Source: an uncultured Bacteroidales bacterium
GTDB lineage: Bacteria > Bacteroidota > Bacteroidia > Bacteroidales > UBA932
Assembly (NCBI GenBank): GCA_946405485.1
Contig: CAMJHJ010000109.1
Location: 1 to 7,896 of the forward strand
DNA length: 7,896 bases
Reading direction: 5' to 3'
The notes below the pieces were generated by a model. That model searched no databases, was not told the origin of the DNA, and worked only from the letters and a program-made list of their open reading frames with translations. Numbering within the stretch: position 1 is the first letter of the stretch; the number at the start of each line of letters is the position of its first letter. Positions 1-6,713 of this stretch are shown piece after piece. The translations under genes were made by a program, and so were the position numbers.

Positions 1-923
1 CGGAAATGGGCCTTGGAGATATCCATATCCAGTTTGGGCAGCTGGACTCCCGTAAATCCGGTCAGCGTGCCGCTCCCGAGACGGGAATTCTTGATCTGGG
101 CCTCCAGCGTGACTTCGTCGACGAAATGGTCCAAGGAACGGTAATCCTCGAACGACATCGTGAAGCTGGGGATGTTCAGGTGACTTTCAGCGTCGGTCAG
201 TTCAAACTGGGTGATCTGTACCTTGCCCCGGCTGACCTCCGCCCGTCCTTTGGCGCTCCGGAAAGAATAACCGGACTTTTCAGTGGCCCGGGCATCGTCC
301 AGGATGCCCCCGACCTTGCCACCGTTGATGTGGAAGTCATGCGCTTTGGCATCCGCTTTCAAATCCATGTCCGCCCAGTTGATCCCCGGTTTGCCTTTCG
401 GCTTTTTCTTGCCTAAAGCGTTGGCGAGCGTGAAGTTGAAATTACGGGCTTCTATCCGTTTGATCCGCAAGACATCTCCCGTGTCTTCGAGAGGATGGGG
501 CTCCGGAAGATGGAAGACGCGTTTGAGATTGGTCACATGATGGTCTTCCGTGACAAGGTTGAGCTTTCCGTCGCGGACGACGACCTTGTCAAGGGTGATG
601 GGTTTCTTGCCGGTCAGGCCTTTGAGGGAGAAGGAGACGGTCGCGATCCCGATGCGGGCGATCGTGTCCCGGGGCTCGAAGAAGGAAGTGGAAAGCGGAT
701 CGTTGTCCGTCAGTACCACGTCCCTGAGAATCAGTGTCTTGAAGGGGAGCAACTGCACCCGGCCGATGGTCAGCTCGCCTTCGATCCCCTCATTGAGCCG
801 CGAAGCAAGGTTCCTGGCCAGGGCCGTCTGGATCCGCGGGGACTGTAGGAGCAACCCTCCTGCCAGAAGCAGAAGCAGCAGCGCAGCCAGGATGCGGGGG
901 ACGATATGTTTGGATTTTGCGAT
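1..923 (-). CDS. AsmA/TamB-like envelope protein, N-terminal part (truncated by window edge)
   Basis: An uninterrupted minus-strand frame leaves the window at position 1, giving about 307 residues. Near the N-terminus are basic residues (IAKSKHIVPR), then a leucine-rich membrane segment (ILAALLLLLLAGGLLL), which looks like a signal anchor. Next comes QSPRIQTALARNLASRLNEG, the usual opening of Bacteroidota AsmA/TamB-like proteins. The rest is beta-rich with repeated short strands (ELTIGRVQLLPFKTLILRDV; KKPITLDKVVVRDGKLNLVT). By family knowledge these are very long periplasm-spanning proteins linked to outer-membrane protein assembly or lipid transport. The defining C-terminal TamB domain lies outside the window, so the family call is firmer than the function. 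The start is uncertain: the frame has no ATG, GTG or TTG before the membrane segment. I set the end at an ATC (921-923). The first TTG (852-854) falls inside the hydrophobic stretch, and an upstream ATG (942-944) is followed in frame by TAG. The gene is divergent from tsaD. Confidence 0.82.
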   Translation of the reverse strand, partial: MAKSKHIVPRILAALLLLLLAGGLLLQSPRIQTALARNLASRLNEGIEGELTIGRVQLLPFKTLILRDVVLTDNDPLSTSFFEPRDTIARIGIATVSFSLKGLTGKKPITLDKVVVRDGKLNLVTEDHHVTNLKRVFHLPEPHPLEDTGDVLRIKRIEARNFNFTLANALGKKKPKGKPGINWADMDLKADAKAHDFHINGGKVGGILDDARATEKSGYSFRSAKGRAEVSRGKVQITQFELTDAESHLNIPSFTMSFEDYRSLDHFVDEVTLEAQIKNSRLGSGTLTGFTGVQLPKLDMDISKAHF

Positions 924-948
924 GGCCGGGACCTATTTATGCATTATA

Positions 949-956
949 CAAAGATA
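949..956 (-). promoter_or_regulatory. Putative -7 box (TATCTTTG) of the TamB-like gene
   Basis: On the minus strand this reads TATCTTTG, matching the Bacteroidota primary sigma-factor -7 consensus TAnnTTTG. I see no TTTG at the expected -33 distance. Transcription would start roughly at 940-943, about 20 nt before the ATC at 923, so the ATG at 942-944 would be at or just outside the transcript end. Confidence 0.55.
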
Positions 957-979
957 ATAAATATTATGCCAATTATTGC

Positions 980-987
980 TATCTTTG
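980..987 (+). promoter_or_regulatory. Putative -7 box (TATCTTTG) of tsaD
   Basis: TATCTTTG matches the Bacteroidota -7 consensus TAnnTTTG and is identical to the box of the divergent gene on the other strand. No TTTG -33 box is evident. A start site about 7 nt downstream (around 994) leaves a leader of about 24 nt before the ATG at 1018. It also excludes the in-frame TTG at 976, which lies upstream of the promoter box. Confidence 0.6.
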
Positions 988-1017
988 CGCTTGGAAAAGG
1001 CTTTTTTCAACTGCGTC

Positions 1018-2040
1018 ATGTCTGACATCATTTTGGGAATAGAATCTTCTTGCGACGACACTTCTGCGGCCGTCATCCGCGACGGTTGGCTGCTGTCCAA
1101 TGTCATCGCCAGCCAGGATGTACACCGCCGTTTCGGCGGCGTCGTCCCGGAACTGGCTTCGCGGGCCCATGAACTCAATATCGTCCCCGTGGTCAGTGAG
1201 GCGCTCAAGCAAGCCGGCGTGTCGAAGGAAGAACTGACGGCAATCGCTTTTACGCGGGGTCCGGGCCTTCTGGGTTCGCTCCTGGTGGGCACTTCTTTCG
1301 CCAAATCCCTGTCCCTGTCCCTGGATATCCCGCTGGTGATGGTCAATCACCTGCAGGGCCACATCTTGGCCGGATTCGTCAAGGAGGAGGGGGCCGAAAA
1401 CCGGCAGCCATCATTCCCATATCTCTGCCTGTTGGTTTCCGGCGGCAATTCCCAGATTGTCAAGGTCAGCAGCCCGCTGGACTTCGAGATCCTGGGCCAG
1501 ACCATCGACGACGCGGTGGGTGAGGCCTTCGACAAATGCTCCAAAATGCTGGGTCTCGGCTATCCCGGGGGCCCGGTCATCGACCGCCTTGCCAAGGAAG
1601 GAGATCCGAACCGTTTCAAGTTCGCCAAACCGCATATCCCGGGTTTGGATTACAGTTTCAGCGGGATCAAGACCTCGCTCCTGTATTTCGTGCGGGACGA
1701 GATGGCGAAGGATCCGTCTTTCCTGGAGAACAATAAAGAAGACCTCTGCGCTTCATTCCAGAAGACCTTGATCGACATCTTGATGGACAAACTCGTCAAG
1801 GCTGCCAAGCTGACCGGTATCAAGGAAATCGCCATCGGTGGCGGTGTTTCGGCTAACAGCGGCCTGCGCAGCCGCATCGTAGCGGAAGGCAGGAAGCGCG
1901 GCTGGAACACCTACCTGCCCGCCTTCAAGTTCACGACGGATAACGCGGCGATGATTGCGATTGCCGGCTATTTCCATTACCTGGCAGGGGAGCGTTGCCC
2001 TCTGGACGTCGCTCCTGTGTCCCGTATTTCAGATTTCTAG
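1018..2040 (+). CDS. tsaD: TsaD, tRNA N6-adenosine threonylcarbamoyltransferase
   Basis: This is the universal Kae1/YgjD/Gcp enzyme that transfers the threonylcarbamoyl group from threonylcarbamoyl-AMP to A37 of ANN-decoding tRNAs, making t6A. In bacteria it acts in the cytoplasm with TsaB and TsaE. The 340 residues match the family length (about 337 in E. coli). Visible landmarks are ILGIESSCDDTSAA at 5-18, the signature GGVVPELASRAH at 40-51, the metal-binding pair H111/H115 in VNHLQGH, SGGNS at 141-145, YPGGPVIDR at 182-190, GGGVSAN at 274-280 and TDNAAMIA at 307-314. Nothing catalytic is missing. The ATG at 1018 is preferred because MSDIILGIESS is the normal N-terminus and an upstream TTG at 976 precedes the promoter box. 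There is no Shine-Dalgarno, as is normal in this phylum. It is the first gene of a probable two-gene operon. Confidence 0.97.
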   Translation: MSDIILGIESSCDDTSAAVIRDGWLLSNVIASQDVHRRFGGVVPELASRAHELNIVPVVSEALKQAGVSKEELTAIAFTRGPGLLGSLLVGTSFAKSLSLSLDIPLVMVNHLQGHILAGFVKEEGAENRQPSFPYLCLLVSGGNSQIVKVSSPLDFEILGQTIDDAVGEAFDKCSKMLGLGYPGGPVIDRLAKEGDPNRFKFAKPHIPGLDYSFSGIKTSLLYFVRDEMAKDPSFLENNKEDLCASFQKTLIDILMDKLVKAAKLTGIKEIAIGGGVSANSGLRSRIVAEGRKRGWNTYLPAFKFTTDNAAMIAIAGYFHYLAGERCPLDVAPVSRISDF

Positions 2041-2052
2041 TCGAGTCTTCCG

Positions 2053-3618
2053 ATGAAAGAGATAGAGATTGCCGTACCGGTCGGACGGACGCTGACCGAG
2101 GAGCAGATGGCCTCTGAAGCGCGCCGGCAACTGGGTCTTCCGAAAGGGACTCCGGTCCGGTGTGTCGTGACCAAACGCTCGCTGGATGCCCGTAAGGAGG
2201 TGGTCTGGCGCTATCGGATCGAGGCTTACGGTCCGTCGGAAGCATATGAGCTTTATCATCCGGAACCTTATAGGGAAGTCGGGGATGCGCCGGCGGTAAT
2301 CGTCGTGGGTGCCGGCCCTGCCGGCCTGTTTGCTGCGCTGAAACTCCTGACTCTGGGACTGAAACCCGTTATCCTGGAGCGGGGCAAGGATGTCCATCGG
2401 CGCAAGACGGATATGGCGACGCTCTCGAAGACGGGTGTCGTGGATCCGGACTCGAACTATTGTTACGGCGAGGGTGGCGCAGGCGCCTTTTCGGACGGGA
2501 AATTGTTTACGCGCTCATCCAAACGCGGAGATATCCGGGAGGTTCTGCACCAGCTGGTCGCTTTCGGAGCATCGGAGGATATCCTGATCGATGCGCATCC
2601 GCATATCGGGTCAGACCGCCTGCCGGTCGTGGTGGAGCGGATCCGGGAATGCATCGTCGCACACGGCGGGCAGTACCATTTCGACACCCGCGTGACCGGT
2701 ATCGACCGGGAGGCGGATGGCACAATCGTCGTCACGGCCCAGTCCGGGGCGCAGTTCCGTGCCGCTGCCGTCATTTTGGCGACCGGCCATTCGGCACGGG
2801 ACATTTATGAGTTGTTTGACAGCAGAGGCTGGGATCTGCAGCCGAAAGGCTTTGCCCTGGGCGTACGGGTCGAGCATCCCCAGTCGCTGATCAACAACGC
2901 CCGCTATCACGGGCGGCAGTGGCCCGGGATGCCGGCGGCGGAATATAGTTTCGTAGAGCAGGTGGAAGGCAGGGGGGTCTTCTCTTTCTGCATGTGCCCC
3001 GGAGGCATCCTGGTACCTTCTTCCACGGAGGAAAGGACGGTCGTGCTCAACGGGATGTCCAATTCGGCACGTAACTCCAAATGGGCCAATGCCGGCGTCG
3101 TGGTGCAGATCGAGCCGGAGGACATTCCGACCGGATATGCCGGGGACGGAGCTTTCGCCGCAATGAATTTCCAGCGGGATGTGGAACGGAAGATGTATGC
3201 CTGGGCTTCGTCCCACGGGGCTTCGCACCCTCTGGCCGCACCGGCGCAGCGGATGAAAGATTTCTGCCGGGGTGTCGTGTCGCCGAACCTGCCGAAGACC
3301 TCCTATTTCCCAGGTGCCCTGTCCGCTCCGTTGCACGAACTGTTGCCGGATTTTGTCTACAAGCGCATGCGGCTCGCCTTCCCGGTGGTAGACCGGAAGA
3401 TCCACGGCTATTATACCAATGATGCCCTGCTGCTTGGCGTAGAGTCACGCACTTCTTCCCCGATCCGCATTCCGCGGGATCCGGAGACTCTGGAGTGCCT
3501 TCAGGTTCCTGGACTCTATCCTTGCGGGGAAGGCGCCGGCTATGCGGGAGGAATCGTTTCCTCTGCCATAGACGGCATCCGCTGCGCGGCAGCGGCCGCA
3601 CAGCGGATGAAGGTGTAA
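2053..3618 (+). CDS. COG2509-type FAD-dependent dehydrogenase, substrate unknown
   Basis: A 521-residue flavoprotein. It has an N-terminal region of about 75 residues (MKEIEIAVPVGRTLTEEQMA...), then a Rossmann FAD-binding motif VGAGPAGLFAALKLL with G86-x-G88-x-x-G91 and the ribose-binding acidic residue E109 (VILERG). NYCYGEGGAGAFSDGKL follows at 135-151, and CMCPGGILVPSS is typical of this family. A C-terminal FAD motif (GLYPCGEGAGYAGGIVSSAIDG, about 487-508) closes the cofactor site. The layout matches the uncharacterised FAD-dependent dehydrogenases of COG2509, related to the HI0933-like and geranylgeranyl-reductase-like flavoproteins. The reaction is not known. No signal peptide or membrane segment is visible, so it is probably cytoplasmic. 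It starts 12 bp after the tsaD stop on the same strand with no promoter between them, so cotranscription is likely. Its stop is 15 bp from the convergent mnmA stop. Confidence 0.9.
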   Translation: MKEIEIAVPVGRTLTEEQMASEARRQLGLPKGTPVRCVVTKRSLDARKEVVWRYRIEAYGPSEAYELYHPEPYREVGDAPAVIVVGAGPAGLFAALKLLTLGLKPVILERGKDVHRRKTDMATLSKTGVVDPDSNYCYGEGGAGAFSDGKLFTRSSKRGDIREVLHQLVAFGASEDILIDAHPHIGSDRLPVVVERIRECIVAHGGQYHFDTRVTGIDREADGTIVVTAQSGAQFRAAAVILATGHSARDIYELFDSRGWDLQPKGFALGVRVEHPQSLINNARYHGRQWPGMPAAEYSFVEQVEGRGVFSFCMCPGGILVPSSTEERTVVLNGMSNSARNSKWANAGVVVQIEPEDIPTGYAGDGAFAAMNFQRDVERKMYAWASSHGASHPLAAPAQRMKDFCRGVVSPNLPKTSYFPGALSAPLHELLPDFVYKRMRLAFPVVDRKIHGYYTNDALLLGVESRTSSPIRIPRDPETLECLQVPGLYPCGEGAGYAGGIVSSAIDGIRCAAAAAQRMKV

Positions 3619-3633
3619 ATCTCAGATCGATAA

Positions 3634-5043
3634 TCAGATGACTCCGCTTCCAAGGAGTTCGTCGCGGTCGTACCAGGCGGCGAACTGCCCGGGAGTGATC
3701 CCGCGCTGTGGTTCCTCAAACAAGATGAACAAACCACTTTCCCGGCAAATCAGCAGGGCATCCTGGAGCGGCTGGCGATAGCGGATGCGGACGCGGTATC
3801 TGCGGATTTCTCCAATATTCATCTTCAAATCCTCCCGGATCCAATGGACCTCATCCGGCGCGATATGGGCGCAATGGCGGGAAAGGCCCTTGTGCGTATG
3901 CCCTTCTCCCACATAGATGATATTCCGTTCCACATCCGTTCCGATGACGAAAATGGGTTGCGCATGGCCGCCGATGTTAAGCCCCTTCCGCTGTCCGACC
4001 GTATAGAACTGCGCACCTTCGTGCCGGCCGGCGATAACGCCGTAAGGGTTTGCTTTCCAGCGAGTTTTCTTGATGTGATGCTTCCCACTGCGGTAGGTTT
4101 CCGTCTCGAAGCTCAGATCATAATGCAGGGGCTCAGAGAGCCGGAGCAAATCTTCATCCGTCAGCGCCTGGACTCTTCCAAGGTCGTAAGCGGAATCGGC
4201 CCGGTCGCAGCCCCGCTCATGCTCCGGTACACCGTGGACGGAACGGATAAGCCCGTTGTCTCCGGTGTAGTCCGTGACCATACGGACCGGGGCGCCGTCT
4301 GCCGTCAAGCCTGCCAGGCAGTTGCATTTCCAGCGATATTCTTCATTGTCCCCATACCAGGCGTCAAACACTTCGATGACATCTCCTTCCACACTCTGCA
4401 GCTTCTGTTTCAAGAAAGTCGGCAGATCCACCTTCCCCACGAAACAGATGCCCTGCGAGTCCTTCTTGGCCGCGGAAGGAAGGTCGGCTTCTGCAGCCAG
4501 GCGCCGCACCTCCGCCTTGTCCAGATGCCCGATGGGGAAGAGCGTGCAGGCGAGTTGCTCCTGTGTCAGCTGGCAAAGGAAATAACTCTGGTCCTTGTCG
4601 GAATCCTCTCCTGCCAGCAGGCGGTATACCGGCCTGCCGTCCGGCCCGGGAATCTCATCCTTCCGGCAGTAATGACCGGTGGCCACGGCATCCGCTCCCA
4701 GTTTGCGGGCCGCCTCCAGGAAAGCATCGAACTTGATTTCCCGGTTGCAGAGCACATCCGGGTTGGGTGTGCGCCCGCGGGCGTATTCGTCAAACATATA
4801 GTCCACGACCCGCTGTCGGTAGGGCTTGCTCAAGTCGATGAAATAGAAGGGGATACCGATCTTGCGTGCGACCATTTCGGCCACGAAACGGTCCTCCTCC
4901 CACTCGCAATCTCCGTGCAGGGTGGCGTCGGCGTCATGCCAGTTCTGCATGAACATGGCAAAAACGTCATAGCCCTGCTGCTTGAGCAACAGGGCTGCGA
5001 CGCTGGAATCCACGCCTCCGGAGAGGCCTACGCAAACTTTCAT
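3634..5043 (-). CDS. mnmA: MnmA, tRNA-specific 2-thiouridylase, with a large insertion
   Basis: MnmA thiolates U34 in the wobble position of tRNA-Lys, -Glu and -Gln, using ATP to adenylate the uridine and a persulfide sulfur. The N-terminal PP-loop SGGVDSS is at 8-14. The catalytic cysteine is C99 in NPDVLCNREIKF, and the persulfide cysteine is C200 in SQGICFVGKVDLPTF. The C-terminal half has FYTVGQRKGLNIGG (346-359), VREDL-like WIREDL (401-406), RIRYRQPLQDA and the ending PGQFAAWYDRDELLGSGVI. The protein has 469 residues against 368 in E. coli. The excess lies between about 225 and 336, between the catalytic domain and the beta-barrel region. The ATG at 5043 gives the standard N-terminus MKVCVGLSGGVDSS. 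It is the last gene of the LemA-DUF2207-mnmA run, 8 bp after the DUF2207 stop, and its 3' end is convergent with the dehydrogenase gene. Confidence 0.95.
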   Translation of the reverse strand: MKVCVGLSGGVDSSVAALLLKQQGYDVFAMFMQNWHDADATLHGDCEWEEDRFVAEMVARKIGIPFYFIDLSKPYRQRVVDYMFDEYARGRTPNPDVLCNREIKFDAFLEAARKLGADAVATGHYCRKDEIPGPDGRPVYRLLAGEDSDKDQSYFLCQLTQEQLACTLFPIGHLDKAEVRRLAAEADLPSAAKKDSQGICFVGKVDLPTFLKQKLQSVEGDVIEVFDAWYGDNEEYRWKCNCLAGLTADGAPVRMVTDYTGDNGLIRSVHGVPEHERGCDRADSAYDLGRVQALTDEDLLRLSEPLHYDLSFETETYRSGKHHIKKTRWKANPYGVIAGRHEGAQFYTVGQRKGLNIGGHAQPIFVIGTDVERNIIYVGEGHTHKGLSRHCAHIAPDEVHWIREDLKMNIGEIRRYRVRIRYRQPLQDALLICRESGLFILFEEPQRGITPGQFAAWYDRDELLGSGVI

Positions 5044-5051
5044 ACTTGATA

Positions 5052-6713
5052 TTAACGGCTGCCGCCGCCGAAACCGCCACCGCTGAATCCGCCTCCGCCT
5101 CCGATGGAGGTGAAGCCACCGAATCCGCCGCGGGACGGGCTGAAACTGCCGCCGCTGAAATTCTGGGCGCGCGCGTTGGTGATGGAGTTGCCCATGCTGC
5201 GGGTCATGCGCACGACGTCGTTCATCGTCGGATAGTCGTAAACCATCATCTGCTCGAAGGCCTGCGGGTTGATATCCTTCAGCTCCTTGGCCACCTTGTC
5301 GGCGATGCCGTACAGGGAAGCGAAGACGAGGTAGTCATTCCAAAGGGCGACTTCCTGGGATGCACGCTCACCGATGATGGTGAAGTCGTCCAGGTATTTC
5401 TTGAATCCCACGACCTTGCGGGCTTCAGCCTGGCCGCTTTCCGTGAACTTGGAGGCGCGCAGATAACCGTTGGCGCCCAGTTCAGCCTTGCCTTCCGACT
5501 TGACTTTCGTGACCCAGTTATTGACCCGGGAGGTGTGTTTGGAAGACCATTTCGAAAACTCGTTGTACTGCAGGATGGAGTCGGCGCCGCTGGCTTCCTT
5601 CATCATCTGATAGAGTTCCTTCTCACTTTCCGAAAAACGGTCCTGGTTCTTGGAGTCGTTGAAGGAGATCTCGATCCGGTCCTTGGCGTCTTTGCCGACC
5701 AGGAGGTTTCCGTTCCAGATCATCCGAAGGATCATGGCGCCGGCGATACTGTTCTTCTGTTTGTCTTCACCGAGCTGCCCGAGGACGTAATCAGCCTCGA
5801 GGATATTGCCTCCGAAAGGAATGTCCCGGCACCAGCCGACATCGGCCATCTTGCATCCGAGGACCTTTTTACGGTTGTGGATGTGGCTTCCGATCAGCGC
5901 GAGCAGCGGGAAGAGGATCCATCCGACGGTGGTGACCAGCATCATCAGGATGGAGAGGAAACGTTCCCAGCGGGAAGGCTCTTTCTCATCATCTTCATAG
6001 GCAGCGCCTTCCATCGCTTGTTCGAGATGGGTTGCGAATTCCTCGGAGTGATTGACAGAAGGGGAATAGATGCCTTTGTTAAGACGGAGGAGGATGATGA
6101 CGGAATTCTTCCTGCCCAGGGGTTTGGAAGACTCCATCACCAGTTCCCCGTCCCGGAACTCGGCGGTGCCGGGGAAACCGAATCCCCACAGGCGGGTGTT
6201 GATCGTGCTGAACGGCGTCGTTTCCGAACGGACGGTCACGTCGACGTGCTGCGGCGAAGAAGACAACTCGGGCGATACCAGCTGCAGGTGCAGGGCGTCA
6301 TAATCGCTGTAGCCTTCGACGACATTCGTCATCGTATAAGTTGCGGTGAAACAGTGGTCGCCGTAGCTGCCGACACCCCAGCAAAGCTCGCAGCCGTCGT
6401 CCTTCTGTACGATGCCGCACTGGTAAGCTTTCTGTTGGATGCTCCTGTGGATGTCCCAGGCGCCGATATTGGTGAAAGCGCGCCCGTTCTCGTCCGTGAC
6501 GGCCAGGTCGTAGATGCGGATCTGGCCGAGATTCTCCTTGACGATGTACCATTCGGTGCCGGAAGTCACGGTGACATCCCAGACCTCGGTGACGACGGCG
6601 CTGCCGTCGGCTTTGAGGTCCAGGGTGACGGCGATGTTCTTTACCGCCGGACTGGCCGCTGAGGCGGCGACGGCAGCAAAGGCCGACAACAGGAATAAGG
6701 CCAGACGTTTCAT
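5052..6713 (-). CDS. DUF2207-domain membrane protein with Gly-rich tail
   Basis: A 553-residue protein of the DUF2207 family. MKRLALFLLSAFAAVAASAA is a clear signal peptide (about 1-20, cleavage near ASA-AS). Residues 21-245 form an extracytoplasmic beta-rich domain (NIAVTLDLKADGSAVVTEVW...) with four cysteines at 99, 108, 111 and 121. One strong membrane segment is visible at about 252-275 (FLSILMMLVTTVGWILFPLLAL). The following region has GMAD-like turns typical of the family (GCKMADVGWCRDIPFGG) and WNDYLVFASLYGIADKVAKEL at 458-477. The tail from about 519 is Gly/Ser/Phe rich and ends GGGGFSGGGFGGGSR, a common ending in this family. Function is not established; the family is often found beside LemA, as here. 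Its ATG directly follows the LemA stop (TAG-ATG), suggesting translational coupling. I see one membrane segment where many relatives have more. Confidence 0.9.
   Translation of the reverse strand: MKRLALFLLSAFAAVAASAASPAVKNIAVTLDLKADGSAVVTEVWDVTVTSGTEWYIVKENLGQIRIYDLAVTDENGRAFTNIGAWDIHRSIQQKAYQCGIVQKDDGCELCWGVGSYGDHCFTATYTMTNVVEGYSDYDALHLQLVSPELSSSPQHVDVTVRSETTPFSTINTRLWGFGFPGTAEFRDGELVMESSKPLGRKNSVIILLRLNKGIYSPSVNHSEEFATHLEQAMEGAAYEDDEKEPSRWERFLSILMMLVTTVGWILFPLLALIGSHIHNRKKVLGCKMADVGWCRDIPFGGNILEADYVLGQLGEDKQKNSIAGAMILRMIWNGNLLVGKDAKDRIEISFNDSKNQDRFSESEKELYQMMKEASGADSILQYNEFSKWSSKHTSRVNNWVTKVKSEGKAELGANGYLRASKFTESGQAEARKVVGFKKYLDDFTIIGERASQEVALWNDYLVFASLYGIADKVAKELKDINPQAFEQMMVYDYPTMNDVVRMTRSMGNSITNARAQNFSGGSFSPSRGGFGGFTSIGGGGGFSGGGFGGGSR
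5055..5159 (-). repeat. Low-complexity Gly-rich coding repeat at the 3' end of the DUF2207 gene
   Basis: This stretch encodes about the last 35 residues of the DUF2207 protein. It consists of imperfect repeats of GGx units (GGSF, GGFGGF, GGGGGF, GGGFGGG). At DNA level it appears as repeated gccgcc, ccgcctccg and gaatccgcc words on the plus strand. It is probably flexible and typical of the family rather than an insertion. Confidence 0.75.

Noticed and set aside
6..957. Several overlapping plus-strand frames of 85-136 codons at the left edge
   Set aside because: They are antisense to the continuous TamB-like frame, which has a membrane anchor and family-like sequence.
976..1017. Upstream TTG start for tsaD adding 14 residues
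   Set aside because: The TTG precedes the predicted -7 box, so it would be outside the mRNA, and the extra residues are not typical of TsaD.
2611..3405. 264-codon minus-strand open frame
   Set aside because: Antisense to the dehydrogenase gene; no domain and no promoter.
3580..3594. GC-rich hairpin CGCTGC-GCG-GCAGCG near the end of the dehydrogenase gene, considered as a terminator
   Set aside because: It lies within the coding region and has no following T-tract; it encodes part of an alanine-rich C-terminus.
3844..5049. 401-codon plus-strand open frame
   Set aside because: Antisense to mnmA, whose catalytic motifs are complete; the product resembles no family I know.
5055..5159. Repetitive GC-rich stretch considered as a possible mobile or tandem repeat element
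   Set aside because: It is in frame and encodes the Gly-rich tail commonly seen in DUF2207 proteins.
5046..6662. 538-codon plus-strand open frame
   Set aside because: It lies wholly antisense to the DUF2207 gene, which has a signal peptide, membrane segment and family motifs. The antisense product has no recognisable domain and looks like a high-GC shadow frame.
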